Shown piece by piece: positions 25,982-35,117 of a DNA stretch of 46,184 nt (positions within the stretch are counted from its first letter, which is position 1; each line of letters begins with the position of its first letter). The stretch covers positions 1-46,184 of the forward strand of contig LPNG01000019.1 of NCBI GenBank assembly GCA_001543395.1, in the 5' to 3' direction. Position numbers and translations under genes: made by a program. Source of the stretch: Candidatus Alcium sp. F082. GTDB lineage: Bacteria > Bacteroidota > Bacteroidia > Bacteroidales > F082. The notes under the pieces are model-generated. The model made no database searches and had not been told where the DNA came from. It saw only the letters and a list, made by a program, of their open reading frames with translations.

Positions 25982-26241
25982 TTCAAAAAATCACCAAAAA
26001 AGCTATCTGTCAAGCCCTAAATCGGTTTTGTCCCTATTATTTTCGGTTTTGAAATTTTCAATGTATTGAAATTCAAATGTTTATGAAAAATCGGTTTTTT
26101 GGCTTGTCCCTATTTTTTTTGTTTCAAGAGAAAGTGACGAAACAATATACCGTCTGCAGCGGCCATAGATCCCAAGCCAGCGCACTGCCAGCGCAGGGAT
26201 GACATGTCCACTGCAGCCTTGATGCTGAAGGTCAATAACGC

Positions 26242-26272
26242 AAAAGACCCACCCCTTTCGAGGCAGGTCTTT
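26242..26272 (-). terminator. Terminator-like hairpin after groEL
   Basis: Stem AAAGACC / GGTCTTT (26243-26249 with 26266-26272), with an inner CCT-TTCG-AGG hairpin. It resembles the hairpin at 22738-22773, including the shared flank CTTTGCTCGTTTT on the plus strand. The T-run on the minus strand is short (TTTTGCG). Confidence 0.5.
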
Positions 26273-26290
26273 GCTCGTTTTCTATTTAGG

Positions 26291-26348
26291 AACACGGATC
26301 CCACGGATTTAACGGAAATCCATCCGTGTCATCCGTGCTATCCGTGTT
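26291..26348. repeat. ATCCGTG-type palindromic repeat
   Basis: AACACGGAT (26291-26299) and ATCCGTGTT (26340-26348) form the ends of an imperfect hairpin. Between them are further copies of CACGGAT/ATCCGTG (five half-sites in all). Arrays of ATCCGTG are common dispersed repeats. It ends 23 nt from the groEL stop codon. Confidence 0.7.
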
Positions 26349-26371
26349 CAATGATTATCCGCGTTTCAGGA

Positions 26372-26722
26372 TTACATCATCCCGTCCATTCCGCCGCCCA
26401 TGGGCATAGGAGGTGTGGGAGGTGTAGGCTCCTTGTGGTTGCTGATGACGCACTCGGTGGTCAGCAGCATGCCAGCGATGGAAGCAGCGTTCTCCAAGGC
26501 AACTCTCGACACCTTCACGGGGTCGATGACACCCGTCTGCAGGAGGTTCTCATACACCTCGGTACGGGCGTTGAAGCCGAAGTCGTTCTTGCCTTCCTTC
26601 ACCTTGTTGACGACGACTGAGCCTTCCAAGCCGGCGTTTTCAACAATCTGGCGCAGCGGCTCTTCCAAGGCGCGCTTGATGATGGCGATACCCGTGGTCT
26701 CGTCCTCGTTGTCACCTTTCAT
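26372..26722 (-). pseudogene. groL: groEL, C-terminal piece after a frameshifting deletion
   Basis: This frame continues the chaperonin after the break at about 26752. Read from upstream of its first Met it gives [18 protein letters not shown], then the normal GroEL end with [36 protein letters not shown], a TECVI-type strand and the glycine/methionine tail [11 protein letters not shown]. Only together with the 26719-27972 piece does it make a whole GroEL. No independent start signal is visible, so it would not be translated unless the frameshift is an artefact. Confidence 0.85.
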
Positions 26723-27972
26723 CTTCTCGATGGCCTTGATGGCACGGATGAAACGGCAGCGCGGGTGGCGTTCAGAGCGTCCTCGACGCGGTCTTTCTTC
26801 TCCTTCATCTCGACCTCGGAAGCGGCACCCACATAGATGACTGCCACGCCACCGGCCAACTTGGCCAAGCGCTCTTGCAGCTTCTCGCGGTCATAGTCGC
26901 TCGTGGTGGTCTTGATTTGGGCCTTGATTTGGGCGGTGCGGGCCTCGATGTCGTTCTTGGCACCGTGACCGTTCACGATGGTGGTGTTGTCCTTGTTGAT
27001 GCTGACCTTATCGGCCTGACCCAGCATTTGCAAGGTGGCATCCTCAAGCTTGTAGCCCTTCTCTTCGCTGATGACGGTGCCACCGGTCAGGATGGCGATG
27101 TCTTCCAGCATTTCCTTACGACGGTCACCGAAGCCAGGAGCCTTGACGGCAGCGACTTTCAGCGAGCCACGCAGACGGTTGACCACCAAGGTAGCCAAGG
27201 CTTCGCCGTCGATGTCTTCAGCGATGATGATGAGGGCACGACCGGTTTGCAAGGTCTTTTCGAGCACGGGCAGCAGGTCCTTCATCACGGAGATCTTCTT
27301 GTCGTAAATCAAGATGTAAGGATTCTCATAGACAGCTTCCATCTTCTCGGTGTTGGTCACGAAGTAAGGCGAAATATAGCCACGGTCGAACTGCATACCT
27401 TCGACGACGTCGACATAGGTGTTGATGCCCTTGGCGTCCTCAACGGTGATGACACCTTCTTGTTTCACCTTGCCCATAGCCTCGGCGATGAGGCCGCCGA
27501 TTTCGCTGTCGTTGTTGGCAGAAATGGTAGCCACTTGTTTGATCTTCTCGTTGTCGCCGTCGACCTTCACCGACATCTTCTTCAGCGAAGCGACCACAGC
27601 GGCCACAGCCTTGTCGATACCACGCTTCAGGTCAAGCGGGTTGGCACCGGCGGTGACGTTCTTCAGACCCGTGGCAACGATGCTCTGGGCCAACACAGTG
27701 GCGGTGGTGGTACCATCGCCAGCGAGGTCGTTGGTCTTGGAAGCGACTTCCTTCACCAATTGGGCACCCATGTTCTCAACGGGATCGATGAGTTCGATTT
27801 CCTTGGCGACCGTCACACCGTCCTTGGTGATTTGGGGAGCGCCATACGACTTTTCGATGACCACGTTACGACCTTTTGGGCCGAGGGTCACCTTCACTGC
27901 GTTTGACAATGCGTCGACGCCTTTCTTCAGGCCGTCACGTGATTCGATATTGAAAAGAATGTCTTTTGCCAT
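26719..27972 (-). pseudogene. groL: groEL, N-terminal piece (60-kDa chaperonin), broken by a frameshift
   Basis: GroEL folds proteins in an ATP-driven double ring with GroES. The N-terminal part is intact: [46 protein letters not shown] (ATP site), and the apical domain with [17 protein letters not shown]. After NATRAAV the frame fails: the expected EEGIVAGGGVA is absent, and the reading continues [10 protein letters not shown] then stops. The two pieces together span 1601 nt. Restoring 34 nt (11 codons plus 1 nt) would give 1635 nt, 544 residues, the normal length. The missing part holds the conserved GGG at the nucleotide pocket. Downstream of groES by 26 nt. As groEL is normally essential, an assembly or sequencing error must be considered. 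Confidence 0.9.
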
Positions 27973-27998
27973 GATATTTATTGTTTATTTGTTCGTTA

Positions 27999-28277
27999 TT
28001 AGATAATTGCGATCACATCAGATTCACGCATGATCATATAGTCTTTGCCATCGAGGTGGAACTCGGTGCCAGCGTATTTGCCATAGATGACATTATCGCC
28101 GACCTTCAGGGTCATGGCGTTGTCCTTGGTGCCGGGACCTACGGCGACTACTTTACCTTGTTGGGGTTTCTCTTTGGCGGTGTCGGGGATGATGATACCG
28201 CTAGCGGTTTTCTGTTCGGCGGCGGCGGGCTCGATGACCACACGGTCGGCCAGAGGTTTGATTGCTAATTTTGCCAT
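27999..28277 (-). CDS. groES: Co-chaperonin GroES
   Basis: A 92-residue GroES, the heptameric lid of GroEL. It starts [20 protein letters not shown], then a mobile loop [20 protein letters not shown], with the [22 protein letters not shown] core and a [14 protein letters not shown] end; all parts are normal. First gene of the groES-groEL operon. No CIRCE operator (TTAGCACTC-N9-GAGTGCTAA) is visible upstream. Instead, dyads of TGCCA/TGGCA and TGTCA/TGACA lie 70-114 nt upstream, between it and the divergent MATE gene. A near-match -7 element (AATCTTTG, 28313-28320) may start the transcript. Confidence 0.96.
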   Translation of the reverse strand: MAKLAIKPLADRVVIEPAAAEQKTASGIIIPDTAKEKPQQGKVVAVGPGTKDNAMTLKVGDNVIYGKYAGTEFHLDGKDYMIMRESDVIAII

Positions 28278-28346
28278 AATTATTCTGATTTAAATTTTAA
28301 TGATTCAAAATTCAAAGATTGAACGGCAGGCATTAGTCACATTTCG

Positions 28347-28397
28347 TGCCAAAGTGGAAAATGGCAGGGTTTTGTCAGTCGGGGTGACAAAGTGACA
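28347..28397. promoter_or_regulatory. Candidate operator: dyads between groES and the MATE gene
   Basis: TGCCA-N10-TGGCA (28347-28366), then TTTGTCA-N7-TGACAAA (28371-28391), then another TGACA (28393-28397). The last lies just before the MATE -7 element and about 75 nt upstream of the likely groES start region. No known regulator is assigned. Confidence 0.45.
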
Positions 28398-28408
28398 CAA
28401 AAAGGGCT

Positions 28409-28416
28409 TATCTTTG
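28409..28416 (+). promoter_or_regulatory. -7 element for the MATE gene
   Basis: TATCTTTG matches TAnnTTTG and ends 18 nt before ATG 28435. A TTG inside it, in frame with the gene, is therefore not the start. Confidence 0.55.
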
Positions 28417-28434
28417 CACTCGAATTCGATCATT

Positions 28435-29826
28435 ATGTCCAACATCAACGACGAGCGGAAGATCAACGAACGTTATAAGATGATGACGGAGCAGCCCGTC
28501 AGGCGGCTGATCCTTAGAATGGCCGTGCCTACCATCATCAGCATGCTTGTGACCACCATTTACAACATGGTAGACTCGTTTTATGTGGGACATTTGAGCA
28601 CCGAGGCCGTGGCAGGCGTGGGCGTTTCGTTCGCCTATATGGCCTTCATCAACGCCTGCGGGTTCTTCTTCGGGCATGGCTCGGGCAACTACATCTCACG
28701 TGCCTTGGGTGCAAAACAGGGACAGAACGCGGGGCGTATGGCAGCCACGGGTTTCTTCTCCCCTTTGATTCTGGGCGCTATTGCAGGCCTCATCTGCATG
28801 ATCTTCATCTCGCCCTTGTCGCGGGCCATGGGCGCCACCGAGAGCATCCTCCCCTATGCCAACGACTACCTGCGATTCATCCTCATCGCCACGCCTTTCA
28901 TGATGTCGTCGCTGACGCTCAACAACCAGCTGCGACTGCAGGGCAACGCCCGTTTCGGCATGATCGGCATCGCTTCGGGTGCCATCCTCAATATCATCCT
29001 TGACCCCATCTTCATCTTTGTGCTCGACATGGGAGTCAGCGGGGCTTCGTTGGCCACGGCGGTGAGCCAATGTTTCGGTTGGTGCGTGCTTCTTTGGGGC
29101 ACTGCGCGTCCTGGCAATGTGCACATCAAACCGAAAAATTTCACCCCTACCCTATACTATTATAAGGAAATCACGCGAGGCGGCTTGCCTTCGCTGGCAC
29201 GACAGGCCCTGTCGGTGGTGGCCACCATCAGCCTCAACCGTATGGCGGTGCATTATGCCTTACCCGGCAACGAAGCCTCCACGGTGGCAGCTTTTACCAT
29301 TGTATCGCGCATCACCATGTTCTGCTTCGCCATCGTCATCGGGTTCGGACAAGGCTTCCAACCCGTTTGCGGCTATAACTACGGTGCCAAACTCTATGCA
29401 CGCGTCAAAGAGAGTTATATGTTTTGTATCACGCTGTCTACGGCTTTCCTAATCGTGTTAGGTACAGTGGTTTATATCTTCGCCCCCGACATCATCTCGT
29501 GGTTCCGAGGCGAAGACCCCGAGCTCATCCGCGTGGGCAGTCAGGCCCTGCGCTGGCAATGCATCGCCTTCCCACTGATGGGCCTATGCACTTGTACCAA
29601 CATGCTGTTTCAGAACATCGGCTACACCTGGCAGGCCACCATGCTCTCGATGTGTCGTCAAGGCTTGTATTTCCTGCCGGCGGTCTTTATCATGTCATGG
29701 CTTTGGGGCATCACAGGTCTCGAAGCCGCGCAAGCTGTCGCCGACGTTTGCACCTTTTTGACTTCGTTGCCGTTTGCTATCTGGATTAGCAGAAAACTCA
29801 ACGCAATGTCACAGCATAATGCGTGA
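28435..29826 (+). CDS. MATE family efflux transporter
   Basis: A 463-residue inner-membrane antiporter with twelve hydrophobic segments, expected to export drugs or metabolites in exchange for Na+ or H+. Typical features are [20 protein letters not shown] and [11 protein letters not shown] at the start, [20 protein letters not shown] with [13 protein letters not shown], and in the second half [25 protein letters not shown] followed by GYNYGAK. The start is ATG 28435 (MSNINDERK), supported by the promoter element. Its last 29 nt overlap the end of the convergent GH95 gene. Substrate cannot be told from sequence. Confidence 0.95.
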   Translation: MSNINDERKINERYKMMTEQPVRRLILRMAVPTIISMLVTTIYNMVDSFYVGHLSTEAVAGVGVSFAYMAFINACGFFFGHGSGNYISRALGAKQGQNAGRMAATGFFSPLILGAIAGLICMIFISPLSRAMGATESILPYANDYLRFILIATPFMMSSLTLNNQLRLQGNARFGMIGIASGAILNIILDPIFIFVLDMGVSGASLATAVSQCFGWCVLLWGTARPGNVHIKPKNFTPTLYYYKEITRGGLPSLARQALSVVATISLNRMAVHYALPGNEASTVAAFTIVSRITMFCFAIVIGFGQGFQPVCGYNYGAKLYARVKESYMFCITLSTAFLIVLGTVVYIFAPDIISWFRGEDPELIRVGSQALRWQCIAFPLMGLCTCTNMLFQNIGYTWQATMLSMCRQGLYFLPAVFIMSWLWGITGLEAAQAVADVCTFLTSLPFAIWISRKLNAMSQHNA

Positions 29827-32239
29827 CCTTGCCGTTTTTCCACGTGCATTCCACTACTTTATTGCCTCGAGCACAAAAGCCTTTGAAATGGCCGTCCTTC
29901 CATACTGATGGCAGGGCTGGCAGCAACTCGATCTCTCCGTCATGGCTTTGCAACAGCATCTCAGCAATGCCCGCCGTACCGCCGAAGTTGCCGTCGATCT
30001 GGAAAGGCGGATGGGCACAGAAGAGGTTTGGATAGGTACCCGCTGAAAGGCTTCCGTCAAGATGGACTGCTGGTTCGAGTAAGTTCCTTAAAAGCTGATA
30101 GGCATGGTCACCGTCATGAAGTCGTGCCCAGAAGCAGATCTTCCATGCCCTCGACCAGCCTGTGCCTTCATCGCCACGACGACATAAGGTCTCGCGGCAG
30201 GCATCCATCAGTTCGGATGTCTTTGATTGGGTCAGCATCGTGCCGGGATAAAGACCGAAGAGATGCGACACATGACGGTGTTGCGGCTCCACTTCTTTAT
30301 AGTCTTTCAGCCATTCCTGCAAATAGCCTTGCTCGCTGACCTGCATAGGCGGAAAATGGGATTTGGCATCGCGAAGGCTGTCGGAAAAAGTCTCATCGAT
30401 ACCCAAAATGTCTGCCGACTGACACACCGCGTCGTACAGCTCGCTGACAATCTGCACATCCATTGTGCTGCCCATGCACACACTGGCAGTAGTGCTATCG
30501 TTGAGGTAAAAGGCATTTTCAGGCGAAGTGGTCGGGGCGGTGACAAGCCAACCGTGTTCGGGTTCCTCTATCATGGCTTCGAGGAAAAACAAGGCCGCCT
30601 CTTTCATTAATGGATAAGCTTCTTTCAAGAAACTTGTGTCTTGCGTGAACTCAAAATGCTGCCAAGCGTGCAGGGCAAGCCAAGCCCCGCCTGTATTGGT
30701 CGCGCCCCACGAAGGATGCTCGCCGGGAGCAGTGAAGCACCATGGGTTGCAGATGACATGGGCGGTCCAACCTCGGGCACCATAAAATGTTTGTGCTGTC
30801 TTTCGGCCTGACAGCATCAACCCTTCGGCAAAGTGAATTAATGGCAGGTGCAGTTCCGAAAGGTTGCAGACCTCGCAGGGCCAATGGTTCATCTCCACGT
30901 TGATATTTAGGTGATAGTCGCCGTTCCATGGGGTCTGGATGGTGTTGGCCCACAGCCCTTGCAGGTTGGGTGGCAGCAGGTCCTCGCGGGTGGAACTGAT
31001 GAGCAGGTAACGCCCGAAATGGAAGTAACAGGTCGGCAGCCAAGGGTCGTCGTTGACGAGGAAGTCTTTCCAATGGTCTTCCAAAGTTTTATCCGAATTA
31101 TGAAGGCCTAGATACGCTCTCTTCGCAGCCCATGTCATTGACTCCGTCGAATGCATAGCATTTCCGACCGACGAAGGAGGGAGCGTATCTATGGGCTGCT
31201 TCGTTCGGTATGACATGCCTTCAAAATTACTATTTGAACCTATCACCAGCTCTACACGGTCAAACAGCTCGTGATGGGCTTTTAGGTGGTCATTCTTCAT
31301 CGCTTCAAAGCCTTTCGCGATGGCCTTTTGCAGGTGCTCGTTGACGTATGTTTCTGGGTTGTCACACATGAAATCGGTGGCGGCACAAAAGTAGATAATC
31401 GTTTCGTGGTCTTTGGTGACCGTTTGTGCTTTGGCATAATAGCGCATTCCTTCCACGCCTTCTACGTTGCTGTCCAGCTGACCGAACATCACTACGCCGT
31501 CAGCATCATTGATGACTTCGGCTTTTTCGGGACGAGAGAGGTTGATGGTGAGGGGAGGGCAGGTCGTCGAGTGCTGAGCTTGTCGAAGTATCGAAACGCC
31601 GTTTATATTAGTTTCATCGTTTTGGGTCGGCCCTTCGACAGGCTCAGGGACCTTAGATTCGACAGGCTCAGGGACCTTAACTCTAATAACCGCCACATCA
31701 TCGGTACGGGAGATAAAAGACTCTCGTTCATAATGCCGGCCGCCTTTGTCGAAAGAAACCTTGTGGATGGCATCGTTGAGGCAAAGCGTTCGCTTATAAT
31801 TGGTTATGGAATCGGCATTGGGATAATGATATTCGATAGTCATGTTGCCCAAGATCTGATAGCAGCCAAACGGCACCTTGGCCCCTTGACCATATCCAGA
31901 GCCTTGGCCACCACAGACAAAGGTTTCGTACATCAGGTTTTGGGCTTCGTCGTTCTTACCTTCCATCAAAAGTCGTTGGATCTTCGGCAACGACTGCAAG
32001 GCCAAGGGGTTGCTGTCGTCATTTGGTGCACCGCTCCATAATGTAATATCGTTCAGCACGATAGTCTCCAACTCCACCCCGCCATCGGGCATCATACCGA
32101 GGTGGCCGTTGCCTAATGGGAAACATTCTTCCCAAAGTTGGGCGGGAGCGGTGTGGGTGAGGTTCCACTGCGGCTGAGGGAACTGCTTTTGGCAACCGCA
32201 AAACATGAATAAGGGGATAATGAAAAGAAGACGCTTCAT
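29798..32239 (-). CDS. Glycoside hydrolase family 95 lipoprotein (alpha-L-fucosidase/galactosidase type)
   Basis: An 813-residue exported enzyme that probably removes terminal alpha-L-fucose or L-galactose from glycans. From ATG 32239 it has a lipoprotein signal ([16 protein letters not shown]; lipid Cys14 or Cys16). GH95 features: [48 protein letters not shown] (catalytic-type N-x-N), [14 protein letters not shown] with the Glu, [13 protein letters not shown], and [20 protein letters not shown] near the end. An insert between the N-terminal domain strands, [15 protein letters not shown] and then [11 protein letters not shown], is encoded by dispersed DNA repeats and should not be part of the native fold. 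Overlaps the MATE gene end by 29 nt. Confidence 0.93.
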   Translation of the reverse strand: MKRLLFIIPLFMFCGCQKQFPQPQWNLTHTAPAQLWEECFPLGNGHLGMMPDGGVELETIVLNDITLWSGAPNDDSNPLALQSLPKIQRLLMEGKNDEAQNLMYETFVCGGQGSGYGQGAKVPFGCYQILGNMTIEYHYPNADSITNYKRTLCLNDAIHKVSFDKGGRHYERESFISRTDDVAVIRVKVPEPVESKVPEPVEGPTQNDETNINGVSILRQAQHSTTCPPLTINLSRPEKAEVINDADGVVMFGQLDSNVEGVEGMRYYAKAQTVTKDHETIIYFCAATDFMCDNPETYVNEHLQKAIAKGFEAMKNDHLKAHHELFDRVELVIGSNSNFEGMSYRTKQPIDTLPPSSVGNAMHSTESMTWAAKRAYLGLHNSDKTLEDHWKDFLVNDDPWLPTCYFHFGRYLLISSTREDLLPPNLQGLWANTIQTPWNGDYHLNINVEMNHWPCEVCNLSELHLPLIHFAEGLMLSGRKTAQTFYGARGWTAHVICNPWCFTAPGEHPSWGATNTGGAWLALHAWQHFEFTQDTSFLKEAYPLMKEAALFFLEAMIEEPEHGWLVTAPTTSPENAFYLNDSTTASVCMGSTMDVQIVSELYDAVCQSADILGIDETFSDSLRDAKSHFPPMQVSEQGYLQEWLKDYKEVEPQHRHVSHLFGLYPGTMLTQSKTSELMDACRETLCRRGDEGTGWSRAWKICFWARLHDGDHAYQLLRNLLEPAVHLDGSLSAGTYPNLFCAHPPFQIDGNFGGTAGIAEMLLQSHDGEIELLPALPSVWKDGHFKGFCARGNKVVECTWKNGKVTHYAVTLR
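31572..31679. repeat. Dispersed GAGCCTGTCGAAG repeat cluster inside the GH95 gene
   Basis: Three copies: CTGAGCTTGTCGAAG on the plus strand (about 31574-31588), then two copies in inverse orientation, TTCGACAGGCTCAGGGACCT... at 31634-31655 and 31658-31679. The two share 22 identical bases in tandem (period 24). The first and second can pair as a hairpin. The GH95 reading frame continues through all of it. Confidence 0.9.
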
Positions 32240-32285
32240 GGCAATAGACAACCTTTATTTCGGAATCGATCATGGCAAAATACAC

Positions 32286-32319
32286 AAAAAAACCGAAACG
32301 GCGAATGATCGTCTCGGTT
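32286..32319 (-). terminator. Terminator of the serine hydrolase gene
   Basis: Stem AACCGAAAC / GTCTCGGTT (32291-32299 with 32311-32319, one G-T type pair). On the minus strand it is followed by a run of seven T, 56 nt beyond the stop codon. Confidence 0.75.
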
Positions 32320-32374
32320 GGAGTCCTCCCCCATGTCGGCCGAACCAGCCAAACAGGTCCGACTCACAGGAAAA

Positions 32375-33697
32375 CTATTTTTTCTTTTGAAAAACTAATT
32401 CTACTCCATATTGAAATAAAGTCATTGTGTTCTTTTCCGGATCAAATTCAAATGTTGCCTCTATCGGGTCATACTTAAATTTGTCCTTGTCAACTGCTTC
32501 AAACGCAAAAACATCATCGCCAATCTGCGCAATCAATGTGTTTCCTTCTTTTGTTACAATAATATCCAAACCGAGTTCCGCGGAAACATACTCGCCTAAA
32601 TAAACGTCCAAGTCCTCCGAAGCGACATTATAAAATTCCGGCAACTCATAAGGTTTGCCGTAAACTGCGCCTAAAACCGCCTTTTTAATATCTCCGAGTT
32701 TAAAATTAAGCCCGTTAGAAGTCAAGGCATACGAAACATTTCCATCTGCATAATGCGAATAAACAGAAACAAAACCATCTATTGCACCCGTGTGCCCTAA
32801 ACCAATGTTATCGCCAAAAGGAATCTCGAACAGTCCAAGACCGTATTCGTCCTTGATGGTTTTCATCATTTCGAGACTTTCATTCGTCAGAAGCCTTCCA
32901 CCAAACAAAGCGTCTGCGAATTTTGTCAAGTCGGTCGGCGTTGACACTATTGCACCTGCCCCCATCGGAACAGTACAGTCCGTTTCGTTTTCAACCACCC
33001 AAGAACCCAAGAAGCGATATGATCGGCATTCGTTGTCGTTAGGATTGGTTTTGCCAAAAACGTATGTGTCAGCCAAACCAATTGGCTCGACAATGTATTC
33101 CTGCAACAGGTCGGAATAGGGTTTCGAGAAAACCTTTTCAAGCATGTATGTCAACAGCACATAGTTCGAATTGCTGTAGTCTGCCGTGCTGTCGGGTTCG
33201 AAGTCGCTGCCGCCGATTTCAATAATCCCAAGCATTTCTTTTTCTGTCTTAGGCTGCGTGCACCAGGACAGATAGTCATCGTTGTGTGTAAAATCGTGTA
33301 TTCCGCTCCTATGGCTTAGCAAATGCCTTACAGTTATTTTCTGTGAATTTGCGATTGTCGGAAACCATTTGTCAATCGTTTGGTCAAGGTCTATTTTCTT
33401 TTCTTCAACCGCCTTTAAAACCAGAACCGCTGTAAACGATTTCGAGGCGGAACCAATTCTATATTTGGATTTTTCAGTTGCTTTTACATTGTTTTCGACC
33501 TCAGCGAAGCCGACTGTTTTTGTGTAGATAATCTCCCCGTTCTTCGTGACGGCAACACTTCCCATAAACTTGTTGTTTTCTTCAAGTATATCAAAGTAAT
33601 TATCCAACTTTGCCTTGTCGAAAAGATCTTGTGCAAATACGCCGCCACTTACTATTAGTAAGAGCATAAGCGCTAATAATTTACGATACTGTTTCAT
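32375..33697 (-). CDS. Serine hydrolase, beta-lactamase/DD-peptidase fold (PF00144 type)
   Basis: A 440-residue exported protein with signal peptide (MKQYRKLLALMLLLIVSGGV, cleavage after FAQ) and the penicillin-recognising serine hydrolase motifs: S83-A-S-K86 (SxxK), Y174-S-N176 (YxN), and a GHTGAIDGF block replacing KTG. Enzymes of this group are esterases, D-amino-acid peptidases or class C-like beta-lactamases; which one cannot be read from motifs alone. A separate C-terminal domain of about 100 residues (after LPEFYNVASEDLDVYLGEY) is typical of Bacteroidota members. The gene is visibly more A+T-rich than its neighbours, which may indicate acquisition. No clear TAnnTTTG lies upstream. Confidence 0.9.
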   Translation of the reverse strand: MKQYRKLLALMLLLIVSGGVFAQDLFDKAKLDNYFDILEENNKFMGSVAVTKNGEIIYTKTVGFAEVENNVKATEKSKYRIGSASKSFTAVLVLKAVEEKKIDLDQTIDKWFPTIANSQKITVRHLLSHRSGIHDFTHNDDYLSWCTQPKTEKEMLGIIEIGGSDFEPDSTADYSNSNYVLLTYMLEKVFSKPYSDLLQEYIVEPIGLADTYVFGKTNPNDNECRSYRFLGSWVVENETDCTVPMGAGAIVSTPTDLTKFADALFGGRLLTNESLEMMKTIKDEYGLGLFEIPFGDNIGLGHTGAIDGFVSVYSHYADGNVSYALTSNGLNFKLGDIKKAVLGAVYGKPYELPEFYNVASEDLDVYLGEYVSAELGLDIIVTKEGNTLIAQIGDDVFAFEAVDKDKFKYDPIEATFEFDPEKNTMTLFQYGVELVFQKKK

Positions 33698-33911
33698 ATA
33701 AATTCATATAAATAAACGGGACTCCTTTTTGACATTTTCGCGACGTTTCATCCGATTCCGCCGAAGTCCATTGAACAGAACCAGAAGATAACGACACCGC
33801 AAAATTACAAAAAAGGTTGTTTTATAGTGCTCAGGCCAGCGTTTTTATACATTGTTTATGCCTAGTATGTGGAGGCTTTTTTCCCAACCCGCAAAGGGAA
33901 CTGGATTATTT

Positions 33912-35117
33912 TCAAAATCCTGCCAACTCCATCGTCACCGTAGGAATGAGCAGCAAGGCGCCGATGATGACCAACACAAGGATGAACTTCCAGATGAAAC
34001 GCACCCATTTTTCCCACGGGATGCGTGCCACGCCGAGAGCGGCCATAAGTACCCCACTGGTTGGAGTAATCATGTTGGTGAAGCCATCGCCAAACTGGAA
34101 GGCCACCACCGTGGCTTGACGCGAGATGCCAATCAGGTCGCTGAACGGTGCCATGATGGGCATGGTGATGGCGGCCTTGGCAGAGCCACTGGGGATGACG
34201 ATATTAATCAAGGTCTGGATGCCGTACATGATTTCAGCCGAGGCAATCTTGCCCATGTTGCTCATCGACTTGGAGAGGCCATAGAGGATAGTGTCGATGA
34301 TGCCGCCGTCCTGCAACACGATGACGATGCCACCTGCCAAACCCACGATGACCGCCGCCGAGAGGATGTCGCCCATGCCTTCGAGGAAGAGCTTGGCGAT
34401 GTCGCTGGCACTCTTGTCGACGGACAAGCCGCTGGCGATGCCGAGCACCAAGAACAACGAGGCAATCTCCATGATGTACCAATCGTAGCCCAACACACCG
34501 ACCACAAGGAAATACACCGTGGCAAAGAGCAGGGTCAACACGAAATAATGCACCGTTTTGCGAAGGGTGATGACACTCAGCAGGACAAATATCGCCGTGC
34601 CAATAGGAAGCAGAGGCAGCGTAGTCTCGTTGTTACCGATCTTCAAGGTGGTCATCGGGTAAAGCACCGAGAACACGATTAATACTGCGGTCAAGAAGGC
34701 GAAGACCCACCAGGCCTTGCGAGGCGTGTAGCGCTCCAACTCCTCTTCCTTCACCTCCGCCGACTTGCGCCAATAGGCATCATCTTCGTACATGATGGAT
34801 GACTGCGGATTTTTCTTCACTTTGTTGGCATACCACAACACGAAAATGATGCCCACCACGGTCAAAATGGCCCAACAAACGGCACGGTAGCCGATACCCG
34901 TGAATAGCGGAATCTCTGCGATACCCTGTGCAATGCCGATGGTGAATGGGTTGAGCATGGCACCCGAGAAACCAATATGTGCCGCCACATACACCATACA
35001 CAAACCCACGATGCTGTCATAACCCATCGAGACCGCCAAAGGAATGATAATCAAGGCAAAGGCGATGGTCTCCTCACTCATGCCGAACACACTCCCGAAG
35101 AGGCTGAACAACAGCAT
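33912..35117 (-). pseudogene. yfcC: YfcC-type carboxylate/basic amino-acid carrier, main piece after a frameshift
   Basis: The C-terminal 401 residues of a YfcC/DcuC-superfamily transporter: GSVFGMSEETIAFALIIIPL, SMGYDSIVGLCMVYVAAHIG, FTIGIAQGIAEIPLFTGIG, and the second repeat with VIPSGSAKAAITMPIMAPFS and FQFGDGFTNMITPTSGVLMA, all as expected. The first Met at 35117 falls in the middle of a membrane helix, so this is not a natural start. The frame continues back to about 35141 (SCVVIILIM) and joins the 35074-35484 piece after a lost stretch. If intact it would take up small carboxylates or amino acids. Confidence 0.87.

Larger units (their letters stand above)
25946..26371. other. Gene-free stretch between cargo operon and groEL
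   Basis: 426 nt without a convincing gene. It holds, left to right: the cargo-operon promoter element (25974-25981), an A/T-rich part where TCGGTTTT...TGTCCCTATT occurs twice (near 26022-26039 and 26091-26114), a G/C-richer block at 26150-26220 containing CCAGCGCA twice and CTGCAG at both ends, a terminator-like hairpin (26242-26272) and the ATCCGTG palindromic repeat (26291-26348). A 64-codon minus-strand frame (26110-26304) crosses these repeats and looks spurious. Confidence 0.7.

Noticed and set aside
26110-26304. 64-codon minus-strand frame after groEL
   Set aside because: It crosses a terminator hairpin and repeat sequence, has no promoter element, and resembles translated repeat DNA.
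26875-27906. 343-codon plus-strand frame opposite groEL
   Set aside because: Reverse of conserved chaperonin codons; no domain.
28278-28434. CIRCE operator upstream of groES
   Set aside because: No TTAGCACTC or GAGTGCTAA half-site is present; only TGnCA dyads.
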